In this document: positions 1-8,028 of the stretch, piece after piece
Position numbering within the stretch: position 1 is the stretch's first letter
Layout: each line of letters begins with the position of its first letter
Assembly (NCBI RefSeq): GCF_009932725.1
Contig: NZ_BLJU01000012.1
Location: 124,001-188,000, forward strand
Origin: Pseudomonas yangonensis
GTDB lineage: Bacteria; Pseudomonadota; Gammaproteobacteria; Pseudomonadales; Pseudomonadaceae
Direction: 5' to 3'
Length of the DNA: 64,000 nt
Made by a program: the position numbers and the translations under genes
The notes under the pieces: generated by a model
What the model was told of the DNA's origin: nothing
The model's database searches: none
The model's input: the letters and a program-made list of their open reading frames with translations, nothing else

Positions 1-541
1 TGGCAGGCTCGGGAAACGAAGAGCCGATGCGGATGCTGACGGTTTCGATGCCGTAGCGATCGAAGTAGAAGCTGGCCATGTCTTCGCCATAGGACTTGGA
101 CAGCCCGTAGTAGCCGTCCGGGCGACGCAGGCTGTTGGCGTCGAGCTTTTCGTCCTGCTTGTAGAAGCCGATGACGTGGTTGGAACTGGCGAACACCACG
201 CGCTTCACGCCATGGCGGCGGGCCGCTTCGTAGATGTGAAACACGCCGCAGATGTTGGCCCCGAGTATCTCTTCGAACGGGCGCTCTACCGAGACACCAC
301 CGAAGTGCAGGATGGCGTCGACGCCTTCGACCAGTTGATGCACCGCGGCCTTGTCCGCCAGGTCGCAGTACACCACCTCTTCATGGGGGCCTGCGGCAGG
401 AGCCATCTCGCCGATGTCCGAGAGCCGCAGAATGTTGGCATAGGGGCGCAGGCGTTCGCGCAATACCTTACCCAGTCCGCCGGCGGCGCCGGTCAGCAGC
501 AGGCGATTGAAGGGGCGCAGTTCGCTGGAGATCGTGGTCAT
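1..541 (-). CDS. udh: Uronate dehydrogenase, N-terminal part (3' end outside window)
   Basis: Only the first 180 codons are in the window; the gene runs off the left edge. The protein is an extended short-chain dehydrogenase (NAD-dependent epimerase/dehydratase fold). It has a nucleotide-binding TGAAGGLG motif at residues 17-24, an SSNHVIGFY segment around residue 119-127 and a catalytic YxxxK (Tyr145, Lys149). This combination resembles bacterial uronate dehydrogenases, which oxidise galacturonate or glucuronate to the aldarolactone with NAD+, the entry step of oxidative uronate catabolism. The start is the ATG whose complement lies at 539-541. A LacI-type regulator is transcribed divergently and a strong palindrome lies just upstream, so the gene is probably inducible. 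The family is secure; the substrate rests on recognised similarity. Confidence 0.85.
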   Translation of the reverse strand, partial: MTTISSELRPFNRLLLTGAAGGLGKVLRERLRPYANILRLSDIGEMAPAAGPHEEVVYCDLADKAAVHQLVEGVDAILHFGGVSVERPFEEILGANICGVFHIYEAARRHGVKRVVFASSNHVIGFYKQDEKLDANSLRRPDGYYGLSKSYGEDMASFYFDRYGIETVSIRIGSSFPEPA

Positions 542-577
542 GGCGGGCCTGGACTCTTTTTGTTTGTTGTTATTGAT

Positions 578-599
578 TGTCATACGTTGTCGTATGACA
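578..599. promoter_or_regulatory. Palindromic operator in the udh promoter
   Basis: A perfect 9-bp inverted repeat, TGTCATACG and CGTATGACA, is separated by TTGT and sits 37-58 bp upstream of the udh start codon. The half-site ATGACA recurs in a second palindrome near the regulator gene (843-853). The TNGTNNNACNA spacing inside it is that of FadR-type GntR operators rather than the CG-centred palindromes usual for LacI proteins, so the cognate regulator is uncertain. Confidence 0.6.
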
Positions 600-842
600 T
601 TGATCGATTATCAGCACCAGTCTGAGCGCTGTCAACGTGCTGCGGGGCGCTACGCGGTTAGCTGATGCACCTTCTGCGCGCCTCTCTGCAAGCGTCACCG
701 GCTTCTCAACGACCGGCGGAATCTCAGATTTAAAGGCGCTGCTACCGTAATCCCTGGCTTTGCCACCGGGGCGGGTGCCAAATGCGCTGATGCGCTCGGG
801 CAGATATCGCCGTGCTACTCAAGTCGGAATATTGGACTAAAG

Positions 843-853
843 TTGTATGACAA
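843..853. promoter_or_regulatory. TTGTATGACAA palindrome upstream of the LacI-type regulator
   Basis: The sequence TTGTATGACAA is a perfect fit to the FadR-subfamily GntR consensus TNGTNNNACNA and lies 62 bp upstream of the regulator start. It shares TATGACA with the palindrome at 578-599. The divergent gap (542-914) holds both sites and no gene. One regulator probably binds both; whether it is the adjacent LacI protein or a GntR protein elsewhere is not shown. Confidence 0.5.
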
Positions 854-914
854 CCTATCTCGCTTGAGTGAAGCGCCCCGCGCTACGAGGAGATCGAGTG
901 ATTGGAGATGTGAC

Positions 915-1940
915 ATGGGCAGGAAACCTGCTGGCATCCGCAGCAGCACGGCACCGACGCTGATCGATGTCGCCAGGGTGGCGGGGGTATCGCCGATTAC
1001 CGTATCGCGAGCCCTTGGCCGGCCCGAGGTGGTTACCGATGCGACCCGCAAACGCGTGCTGGAAGCCGTGCGGGCGACTGGCTATGTACCCAACATCGCC
1101 GCCGGCTCTCTGGCATCCAGCCGCAGTCGGTTGGTGGCGATCTTCCTGCCGACCATCGCCAACTCGATTTTCGCCGACACCGTGCAGGCGCTGACCGACC
1201 GCCTGGCTGCCGCGGGCTATCAGACCCTGCTGGGCCTGACCGGCTACCGCCCCGAGCAGGAGGAGGCCCTGCTCGAAGCGGTGCTGGGCCGGCGCCCGGA
1301 CGGCATCGTGCTGACCGGTACCGAGCACACCCAGGCCAGTCGCGAGCGCCTGGCGCGGGTCGGCATCCCGCTGGTCGAAGCCTGGGACCTGTGCGAGCAC
1401 CCGCTGGACATGCTGGTCGGCTTCTCGCACGAGGCCGTCGGCCAGGCGGTGGCGCGCTATCTGCTCGGCAAGGGCTACCGTCGGGTGTCGGCGGTGGGTA
1501 TCGATGATCCACGTGGCCTGCGCCGTTATCGCAGCCTGGTCGCGGCGCTGCAGGGGCAGGTTGTTGCGCCGGTGGCAGCGCAGATTCTGCCGGCGCCGGC
1601 GACGCTCGCGGTCGGCCGCGAGGGGCTGGCGCGCCTGCTGCAGGAGGGCGCTGCCGGGGAGGTGGTGGTGTGCAGTTCCGATACGGTGGCGCAAGGGGTG
1701 ATGGCCGAAGCGCTGAGCCGTGGCCTGCGCGTCCCCGAGGATCTGGCGGTGATGGGCTTCGGCGATCTTTCCAGCGCGGCGCATACCCATCCGCCGCTGT
1801 CTACCGTGCGGGTGGACGGGCCGCGTATCGGCTGCGCCATTGCCGAAGCGCTGCTGGCGCGTATTGCCGAGCCAGCGGCTGCGCGTCAGCCGCTGCGAAT
1901 GGATGTGGGCTTCGAGCTGATCGAGCGCGGCAGCGCCTGA
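915..1940 (+). CDS. LacI-family transcriptional regulator
   Basis: A 341-residue LacI/GalR regulator. The N-terminal helix-turn-helix reads PTLIDVARVAGVSPITVSRA (about residues 14-33), followed by the hinge region and a periplasmic-binding-protein-like effector domain (FLPTIANSIFADTV, the GIVLTGTEH stretch, and a C-terminal MGFGDLSSAAHTHPPLSTV). I start it at the ATG preceded by GGAG at 904-907; an upstream TTG in frame would add 24 residues without a ribosome site. It is similar to the gluconate-type (GntR-named) LacI proteins. Divergent placement from uronate dehydrogenase suggests a role in sugar-acid metabolism, which is inference. Confidence 0.9.
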   Translation: MGRKPAGIRSSTAPTLIDVARVAGVSPITVSRALGRPEVVTDATRKRVLEAVRATGYVPNIAAGSLASSRSRLVAIFLPTIANSIFADTVQALTDRLAAAGYQTLLGLTGYRPEQEEALLEAVLGRRPDGIVLTGTEHTQASRERLARVGIPLVEAWDLCEHPLDMLVGFSHEAVGQAVARYLLGKGYRRVSAVGIDDPRGLRRYRSLVAALQGQVVAPVAAQILPAPATLAVGREGLARLLQEGAAGEVVVCSSDTVAQGVMAEALSRGLRVPEDLAVMGFGDLSSAAHTHPPLSTVRVDGPRIGCAIAEALLARIAEPAAARQPLRMDVGFELIERGSA

Positions 1941-1947
1941 GCCCGGC

Positions 1948-3051
1948 TCAGGCCAGGCGCAGGTGGTTGTCCCACAGGCCGGCCGGTAGCTGCAGGGCGT
2001 TGGTGACGATGCGCGCGCCGCGGCAATCGTACAGGCGGCAACGGCCCTGGCCGGAAGTGACGACGAAGCCATCGGCCACCGCGCCGACGCCTGCGCAGTC
2101 AGGCAGCGGCACGTCGAGGCGCACTTCGGCGCTGTCCAGATCCCAGATGAAGAAGCGATTGCCCCGCGGTGCGGTCAGCGCCAACAGGCGCAGCTCGTCG
2201 TGGATGGCCACGCTGGCAGTGTACTGGTTCATCGCCGCGCGCTGCGTCTCGCCGAGGGCGAAGGGCTGGTACGGCTGACCGGGGCGTTTGATCGCCAGCA
2301 GCGGTACGGCATCGTGCATATCGCCCATGTACTGCTGGCCGCTGACCACGGTGCCGTCGCGGGCCACGGCCAGGTGGCGGATGCTGTTGCGCTGGTCGGC
2401 CAGATACTCCTGGCTGACCAGGCTGCCGTCGCGGCGCATCAGCACCAGGCTGGCCTGCATGGCATCGAGGTTCATGTCGACGCGGCTTTCCGCTTCGGTA
2501 CGGATACCGCCGTTGGCTACCACCAGGGTTTCGCCATCGGGCATCCACAGCAGTTGATGCGGGCCGACGCCGTGCGTGCCGTGTTCGCCGTCGCGTTGCA
2601 GTCGTTCACCTTCCAGGCGATAGACGCCGAGCACGCCGCGACCTGGTTCGGTGGTGTCGTTCTCGGTGGCGTACAGCCACTCGCCGCCCTGGTGGAACAC
2701 CGCATGGCCGTTGAAGTGGCGCCCGGCTGGCGAGGCGAGCGTTTGCAGCAGGCGACCGTCGCGGGTGTCGATCAGGTAGCTTTCGGTGCTCGGGCGACGG
2801 CCGACGAACAGCGCCAGCGGCAGGGCCGGGTGCGGCACCACATCGTGGCAGCGTTCGTTCACCGCGGTGGCGAAGGCACTCTGGCCGTCCAGGCGATAAC
2901 CGACCGCGTAGTGCTTGCCGTCGGCATCGTCACGGGCCGACAGCAGCAGCGGTTGCCCCGAGGGGCCGAACAGCGTCCAGCCGCCGAAGGCGCCCGCAGC
3001 CGCCAGGCTGGCAGCTGCCGCACCGAGGCCGAGGAAGGTTCTGCGGTGCAT
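1948..3051 (-). CDS. DUF1513 domain protein, Tat-exported beta-propeller
   Basis: A 367-residue protein with a twin-arginine signal (MHRRTFLGLGAAAAS) followed by a DUF1513 domain, a family predicted to fold as a WD40/YVTN-like propeller. Motifs such as NGHAVFHQGGEWLYATEND and HGVGPHQLLWMPDGETLVVANGG look like propeller blades. It is the last gene of a three-gene run, 3 bp after the imelysin gene. In P. aeruginosa the same order (di-haem protein, imelysin, DUF1513) forms an iron-responsive cell-envelope operon (PA4371-PA4373). The biochemical function is unknown. Confidence 0.85.
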   Translation of the reverse strand: MHRRTFLGLGAAAASLAAAGAFGGWTLFGPSGQPLLLSARDDADGKHYAVGYRLDGQSAFATAVNERCHDVVPHPALPLALFVGRRPSTESYLIDTRDGRLLQTLASPAGRHFNGHAVFHQGGEWLYATENDTTEPGRGVLGVYRLEGERLQRDGEHGTHGVGPHQLLWMPDGETLVVANGGIRTEAESRVDMNLDAMQASLVLMRRDGSLVSQEYLADQRNSIRHLAVARDGTVVSGQQYMGDMHDAVPLLAIKRPGQPYQPFALGETQRAAMNQYTASVAIHDELRLLALTAPRGNRFFIWDLDSAEVRLDVPLPDCAGVGAVADGFVVTSGQGRCRLYDCRGARIVTNALQLPAGLWDNHLRLA

Positions 3052-3054
3052 GCG

Positions 3055-4119
3055 TCAGTCCCCGTCGTGGGCGTTGAAGCCGATCTGTACGCCGAGCGCC
3101 TTGGCCAGCTCGCTTTCCTGCAGGCGATGCAGACGGTTGAGGCTGTCGTACAGCTCGTTCAGCTGCTTGCGGCCGTCTTCGCTGGCCAGCAGTTCGGTCA
3201 GCGGCAGATCGAAGGCGGCCAGGCGCTGACGGGTGTCGAGGTAGGCGGCGTCGATGCGCTGCGCCAGCTCGGCCTGGTCGCTGCCCAGCAGCGATTGCAG
3301 GCCATCCTTGTTGTTGCCGTGCCAGAGCAGTTCGGCGCTGGCCAATGCCGAGCCGAGGTTGGCCAGGCTGGCGCTGCTGCGCCAGGATTCGGCCTGGTAG
3401 GGCTGGGCGATGCCCTTGGTCTGGCGGCCGAGCGGCGCGCCGAGCTTCTTCTTCAGACCGTCGATGCCGCTGACCTGAACGCGCAGCAGTTCCGCCACCG
3501 CTTCCTTGGAGTCTGCGTAGCGCTCGTTGGGGAACTGCTTGAGCTGCGCGGCCATGCCGCTCTTGTCAGCCTGCCATTGCGCCACGATATCGGCGGCCAG
3601 GGCCTGCTGATGCTGACCGATGGCCTGCAGCAAGGGGCAGTAACGGGCTTTCTGCTCTTCCTGGGTCAGGTCGATATCGGCGTCGAACAGCACGTACTCG
3701 GAGGCGGTCAGGCCTTGCACCACGACACTGGCGCTGGCCAGGTCGGCCTGGGTCAGCTGTGGCTTGCTCTTGAGCAGCGCCTCGACCTGACGCTGCACCA
3801 GGTTCTTCTTGTCCGGCCAGAACTGTACCTGCCAGGCGCGGTTGCCCTCGGCCAGCGGGCCGAGCATCAGCGGTTGCAGCGCCGACCAGGCGCTCATGGC
3901 ACCGAGAAAGGCCTGGCGCGCGGCGGGCAGATCGGCGCTGCCGGCACAGAAGGCCGCGGCACGTTCGGCCAGTTGGCGATCGGCTTCCTGCCAGCTGGTA
4001 TAAGCCGGCAGCAACACGCCGTCGGTGAGGGCGCCGGTGACCTTGGCGGTCTGATCCTGCTGGCCGCAGCCGACCAGGGCCAGGCCGAGCAGGGAGGCGA
4101 TCAGGCTCTTGTGCAACAT
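3055..4119 (-). CDS. Imelysin-family lipoprotein
   Basis: A 354-residue protein starting MLHKSLIASLLGLALVGCGQQ, a lipoprotein signal with lipobox LVGC (Cys18), then an imelysin (peptidase M75-type) helical domain. The family motif GxHxxE appears here as GLTASE in the stretch GLTASEYVLF, so the histidine is missing; this is typical of the non-IcmP branch and argues against a peptidase role. The chosen start has AAGGAG ten bases upstream; a longer frame upstream overlaps the di-haem gene and has no ribosome site. It lies 10 bp after the di-haem gene and is presumably co-transcribed. Confidence 0.88.
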   Translation of the reverse strand: MLHKSLIASLLGLALVGCGQQDQTAKVTGALTDGVLLPAYTSWQEADRQLAERAAAFCAGSADLPAARQAFLGAMSAWSALQPLMLGPLAEGNRAWQVQFWPDKKNLVQRQVEALLKSKPQLTQADLASASVVVQGLTASEYVLFDADIDLTQEEQKARYCPLLQAIGQHQQALAADIVAQWQADKSGMAAQLKQFPNERYADSKEAVAELLRVQVSGIDGLKKKLGAPLGRQTKGIAQPYQAESWRSSASLANLGSALASAELLWHGNNKDGLQSLLGSDQAELAQRIDAAYLDTRQRLAAFDLPLTELLASEDGRKQLNELYDSLNRLHRLQESELAKALGVQIGFNAHDGD

Positions 4120-4129
4120 CTCGGGCTCC

Positions 4130-5542
4130 TTAAAGGGAATTGAGGAAAGCGAGCAGCGCGGCTCGCTCATCGGCATCGAATTTCAGCACCTGCTGCTTGG
4201 CCGTTTCGGCCTCGCCGCCGTGCCAGAGTATGGCTTCCAGCAGGTTGCGGGCGCGACCGTCGTGCAGGAACTGGGTGTGGCCGTTGACCGCCTGGGTCAG
4301 GCCGATGCCCCACAGCGGTGGCGTACGCCACTCACGGCCGCTGGCGAGGAACTCCTCACGGCCATCGGCCAGGCCTTCGCCCATGTCGTGCAGGAGCAGG
4401 TCGGTGTAGGGGCGAATCAACTGATTGGCCAGCTCCGGCTCGGCGGCATCGGCCGAGGTGGTGAAGCTGGGCGTGTGGCACTTCTGGCAGCCGGCCTGGT
4501 GGAACAGGCTCTTGCCCTTGAGTACTTGCGGGGCGTCGACGTTGCGCCGCGCCGGCACGCCGAGGTTGCGGCTGTAGAACAGCACGCTGGCGAGGATGTT
4601 GTCGCTGACCTCCGGTTCGCCGCCATGGGGCGCAGCCAGGCAGTCGGCCTGCGCAGCGGTGCAGTTGTCGTGCGGGATCAAGCTGGTGGTCAGGCCCATG
4701 TCATTGGCGAACGCGTCGGCATTCTGCTGGTTGAGGTTGGGCTGGCCGGCCTTCCAGCCGAAACGGCCGAGTACGCTGCGTTGCTGCTGGCGATCCCAGA
4801 CGATGTTGGGGCGCCCGGAAATGCCGTCACCATCGGCGTCATCCGGATCGGCAGCGGCGAGGATGTCTTGTTCGGCAATGGCTTCGAGCAGGCCGAGGCC
4901 GATCATCGGCGGGGCGATACGGGTGGAGAACAGGGTGTTCGGGTGCATGTCGCCATAACCGAGCTGGGTGATTTCCAGCTGCGGTTTGCGCAGCTCCACC
5001 CGCGTGCCGTCAGCAAAATGCACCGGCACGCTGCTGTAGTTCACCCGTACCTTGCCTTCCGGGGCCACGCCGGGATTGGCCATGTCCTGCAGCTGGGTGC
5101 CATAGGTGGGCTCGGCGACCACGCCCTGGCGTTGCAGCAACTCGGCCTGCTCGGCTGAGGCCGGGATGGACAGGCGCACCAGCATGGAGGCTGCGCTGAG
5201 GGCACCCGGCTCGGGGGGATGGCCGCGGCCATCCTTGAGGTGGCAGTTCTGGCAGGCGTTGGTATTGAACAGCGGGCCCAGACCGTCGCGCGCGGTGGTG
5301 GAGGCAGGCGCAGGCACCCAGGGGTTGCGGAAGAAGCTGTTGCCGACCGAGAAGTCCAGACGCCGGCTCGGCGCCAGGTTGGCGGCGGGCTGGGAGAAGG
5401 CGTTGTGATCGAACTTGCGTACCGTGGCGGCGCCGGCAGAAAGCGCTTCGCCGGGTTCTGCCGCCGTGAAGTTCGGTTGCTGCTCGCAGGCGATCAGGGT
5501 CAGTGCCAGAAAGGGGAGCAGGCAGCGCTGGAGCGGCGACAT
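4130..5542 (-). CDS. Di-haem oxidoreductase (COG3488), outer-membrane lipoprotein
   Basis: A 470-residue protein with a lipoprotein signal (lipobox LIAC, Cys19) and two c-type haem motifs: CQNCH at 97-101 in the context NACQNCHLKDGRGHPPEPGA, and CQKCH at about 352-356. It matches the putative thiol-oxidoreductase / di-haem peroxidase-like family. It is the first gene of the operon with imelysin and DUF1513. In P. aeruginosa a second imelysin, icmP, precedes it; here the upstream gene is a sensor kinase instead. The 5543-5754 gap is AT-richer than its surroundings, but I could not find a convincing Fur box. Confidence 0.88.
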   Translation of the reverse strand: MSPLQRCLLPFLALTLIACEQQPNFTAAEPGEALSAGAATVRKFDHNAFSQPAANLAPSRRLDFSVGNSFFRNPWVPAPASTTARDGLGPLFNTNACQNCHLKDGRGHPPEPGALSAASMLVRLSIPASAEQAELLQRQGVVAEPTYGTQLQDMANPGVAPEGKVRVNYSSVPVHFADGTRVELRKPQLEITQLGYGDMHPNTLFSTRIAPPMIGLGLLEAIAEQDILAAADPDDADGDGISGRPNIVWDRQQQRSVLGRFGWKAGQPNLNQQNADAFANDMGLTTSLIPHDNCTAAQADCLAAPHGGEPEVSDNILASVLFYSRNLGVPARRNVDAPQVLKGKSLFHQAGCQKCHTPSFTTSADAAEPELANQLIRPYTDLLLHDMGEGLADGREEFLASGREWRTPPLWGIGLTQAVNGHTQFLHDGRARNLLEAILWHGGEAETAKQQVLKFDADERAALLAFLNSL

Positions 5543-5754
5543 CGACGGACTATCCGGGCAGGCAGGAAACGGGGCGGCAAGATTATCAGGCTAACGGAAT
5601 TTAAATAAGATCAATTAGCGTTATCCGGGCGTGGCCAGAGGTCGCGGGTCACTGCGCATCTGCCCGCGTGACGCAGTTGCCAGGCATGTCAGGCGCTGGG
5701 CCTGATTGCCTGTAGTTGGGCGCGAACGGAATGTACGAGGTATCGGCAGGCCCG

Positions 5755-7131
5755 TCACTGGCGCGGCAGGTCGAGCAGCGCCAGCAGCCCGCCGCCTTCG
5801 CGGGGTTGCAGGATAAGGCTGCCGCCATGGGCGCTGGCGATCTGCCGGGCGATGCTCAGGCCGAGGCCGTAGCCGGCAGTACCCTGGCCGCGCGCTTCGT
5901 CCTCGCGGTAGAAGGGTTCCATGACGCGTTCCAGCAGCGCCTCGTCGATGCCCGGCCCACGGTCGGCAATGCCGATGCGCAGGCGCTCGGCACTGTCCTC
6001 GAGCTGGATTTCGATGAGTCCGCCGGCATGCCGCACGGCATTTTCCAGCAGGTTCTGCAGGCAGCGGTGCAGGCCGCTGGCGTGGGCTACCAGCGGGCGG
6101 GCGCTGCCATGGATCGCCACCTCGGCACCCAGATCATGAAAGTCTGCCTGCAGGCCCTGCAGCAGGGCATCGATATCCACCTGCTCGCGGGCGTCTTCCA
6201 GCTCGCCGCTGCGCAGAAAGTCCAGGCTGGCCGAGACCATCTCTTCCATGCGCTGCAGGTCGTCGCGAAAGCGCTGGCGGGTAGCTTCGTCGGCGAGCAG
6301 CTCGGCGCGCAGGCGCAGGCGGGTGATCGGCGTGCGCAAGTCGTGGGAGACGGCAGCGAAGAAGCGCGTGCGCTCGGCGATGCTGTCGATCAGGCGGCGC
6401 TGCATGGCATTGAAAGCCTGCGCGGCCTGGCGCACCTCGCGCGGGCCCTCGACCGGCAGCGCAGGGCGATGGATGTCCCGGCCGAGGGCTTCGGCTGCGC
6501 CGGTCATGCGTTGCAGCGGGCGCATCACCAGGCGTACGGCGAGCAGGGCAATCAGCACCACCACGATGATGCGCAGCAGATAGATGCGCGTCAGGTAGTC
6601 GAGCAGCAGCGACAGCGGCGGGGTGTTCGTCCAGCCCTGTTCTTCGGTGACTTGCAGGTAAAGCTGCGGGCCGCTGGGCAGTTGCAGCTCCACCACAAAG
6701 CGGCCGCTGGCCGGGCCCGTGCCGAACAGTACCGGCAGGCTGGCCGGGTGGCCGTGCTGATCGAGCACCTCGAGGCTCAGCAGGCGCAGTTGGGGAGCGG
6801 CGCCGGTACGTTGTTCGACCACTTCGCGCAGCAGGGTTTCGCGATTGCGGTCGGCCTTGTCCAGTGCCGGCGTACCGGGCGGGCGTTCGAGCAGGCGAAA
6901 GTCATCGGCCTGCAGAGCCCGAATCAGCGCCATGGCCTGCTGCGGATCGTGCCGGTCGAGCAGGATCAGATCGGCCAGACGCGTCGCCAGCAGGCGCGTG
7001 GGAATCTCCAGCACCTGGCCATGGCGTACTTCGTACCAGATGCTGCTGGTCAGCACCTGCGCAGCGAGCAGGCCGGTCACCAGAATCAGCACCAGGCGAC
7101 CGGACAGCGAATCGGGCCAGAAGCGCTTCAC
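5755..7131 (-). CDS. Sensor histidine kinase
   Basis: A 458-residue membrane kinase. Transmembrane segments lie at about 12-32 and 183-203 and bracket a periplasmic domain of roughly 145 residues, followed by HAMP, a HisKA box FFAAVSHDLRTPITRLR with His263 as phospho-acceptor, and an ATPase domain with N box (LQNLLENAVRHAGG), G1 (DRGPGID) and G2 (GYGLGLSIARQI). The start overlaps the response regulator stop by 4 bp (ATGA), so the two are translationally coupled. The stimulus is unknown. The pair faces a ferric-siderophore receptor gene, so control of iron uptake is plausible but inferred. Confidence 0.92.
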   Translation of the reverse strand: MKRFWPDSLSGRLVLILVTGLLAAQVLTSSIWYEVRHGQVLEIPTRLLATRLADLILLDRHDPQQAMALIRALQADDFRLLERPPGTPALDKADRNRETLLREVVEQRTGAAPQLRLLSLEVLDQHGHPASLPVLFGTGPASGRFVVELQLPSGPQLYLQVTEEQGWTNTPPLSLLLDYLTRIYLLRIIVVVLIALLAVRLVMRPLQRMTGAAEALGRDIHRPALPVEGPREVRQAAQAFNAMQRRLIDSIAERTRFFAAVSHDLRTPITRLRLRAELLADEATRQRFRDDLQRMEEMVSASLDFLRSGELEDAREQVDIDALLQGLQADFHDLGAEVAIHGSARPLVAHASGLHRCLQNLLENAVRHAGGLIEIQLEDSAERLRIGIADRGPGIDEALLERVMEPFYREDEARGQGTAGYGLGLSIARQIASAHGGSLILQPREGGGLLALLDLPRQ

Positions 7132-7850
7132 CCTTGCTCCACCTGTTCGACGGTCAGGGCATAGCCCTCGTTGCGCACGGTGCGAATCAGCCTGGGGGCT
7201 CGCGGATCATCTTCCAGATGCTGGCGCAGGCGGCTGATGCACACGTCGATGCTGCGGTCGAAGGGCGCGCGTTCCTTGTCGAAGACATGCCCGAGCAGGA
7301 AGTCGCGGCTCAGTGGACGGTTGGGGTGTTGCAGCAGCAGGCGCAGCACGCGGTAGTCGGAGTTACCCAGGCTGATTACCAGGCCGGCGGGCGAGCGCAA
7401 CTGCCGCGTGGCGGTGTCCAGGCGCCAGCCGGCGAAGCGCAGGGTGGTGGCTTCGTCGAGGCGGGCACGGTCCGGGAAGCTCGGCGTGCGGCGCAGCACC
7501 ACCTTGATCCGTGCCAGCAGTTCGCGTGGGTCGAAAGGCTTGGGCAGGTAGTCGTCGGCGCCCATCTCCAGGCCGACGATGCGATCGACCAGGGTGCCGC
7601 GCGCGGTGAGCATGATCACCGGAATGTTGCTGCGCACGCGCAGCTCCCGGCACAGGGTCAGGCCGTCCTCGCCCGGCAACATCAGGTCGAGCACCACCAG
7701 GTCGATCAGCTGCTCCTCCAGGCGCTTGCGCATCTCCACACCCTGGCTGGCCACGCAGGTCTGGTAGCCGGCATCGCTGAGGTAGGTGGAAAGCAACTGA
7801 CGAATCTCGGGGTCGTCGTCGACGATGAGGATGTGATCCGGTCGGGACAT
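7128..7850 (-). CDS. OmpR/PhoB-type response regulator
   Basis: A 240-residue regulator with a receiver domain: acidic pocket DDD at 11-13, phospho-acceptor Asp55 in VVLDLMLPGEDG, conserved Lys in YLPKPFDPREL. The C-terminal winged helix (trans_reg_C) ends in RSIDVCISRLRQHLEDDP and IRTVRNEGYAL. I start at MSRPDHILIVDDD with AGGTGA upstream; the frame extends 42 codons further without a ribosome site. It is the first gene of the kinase pair and is divergent from the TonB-receptor operon across a 178-bp gap, the usual arrangement of PirR/PfeR-like siderophore regulators. The target is not shown by the sequence. Confidence 0.92.
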   Translation of the reverse strand: MSRPDHILIVDDDPEIRQLLSTYLSDAGYQTCVASQGVEMRKRLEEQLIDLVVLDLMLPGEDGLTLCRELRVRSNIPVIMLTARGTLVDRIVGLEMGADDYLPKPFDPRELLARIKVVLRRTPSFPDRARLDEATTLRFAGWRLDTATRQLRSPAGLVISLGNSDYRVLRLLLQHPNRPLSRDFLLGHVFDKERAPFDRSIDVCISRLRQHLEDDPRAPRLIRTVRNEGYALTVEQVEQG

Positions 7851-7992
7851 GGGTATCACCTGTGAGCGGGACGAGCACCTTACACCGGTGCAGCCGGGCA
7901 AATGTAATGGAATGTTTTGGCGCGCACTTTCACGCGGGCTCCGATACATCTCGACAGCCAGGGGCGAGGGGCTCAATCGATAGAATTCTTCG

Positions 7993-8016
7993 AATACAAA
8001 TGCGACTGATTGTATT
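7993..8016. promoter_or_regulatory. Inverted repeat AATACAA-N10-TTGTATT upstream of the TonB receptor
   Basis: Perfect 7-bp arms separated by 10 bases end two bases before the AAGGA ribosome site of the receptor gene. The position suggests repression or regulator binding near the transcription start. It does not fit the Fur 19-mer well. The divergent response regulator is one candidate binder. Confidence 0.4.
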
Positions 8017-8028
8017 TAAGGAATTTCG

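Noticed and set aside
2200..4143. Long plus-strand open frame across DUF1513 and imelysin genes
   Set aside because: Antisense shadow; the minus-strand genes have signal peptides, motifs and ribosome sites.
5543..5754. Fur box before the imelysin operon
   Set aside because: The region is AT-rich and has a GATTATC piece, but no 19-bp match good enough to call.
7981..8028. Fur box before the TonB receptor
   Set aside because: The inverted repeat there has 7-bp arms with a 10-base gap and does not fit the Fur hexamer arrangement.
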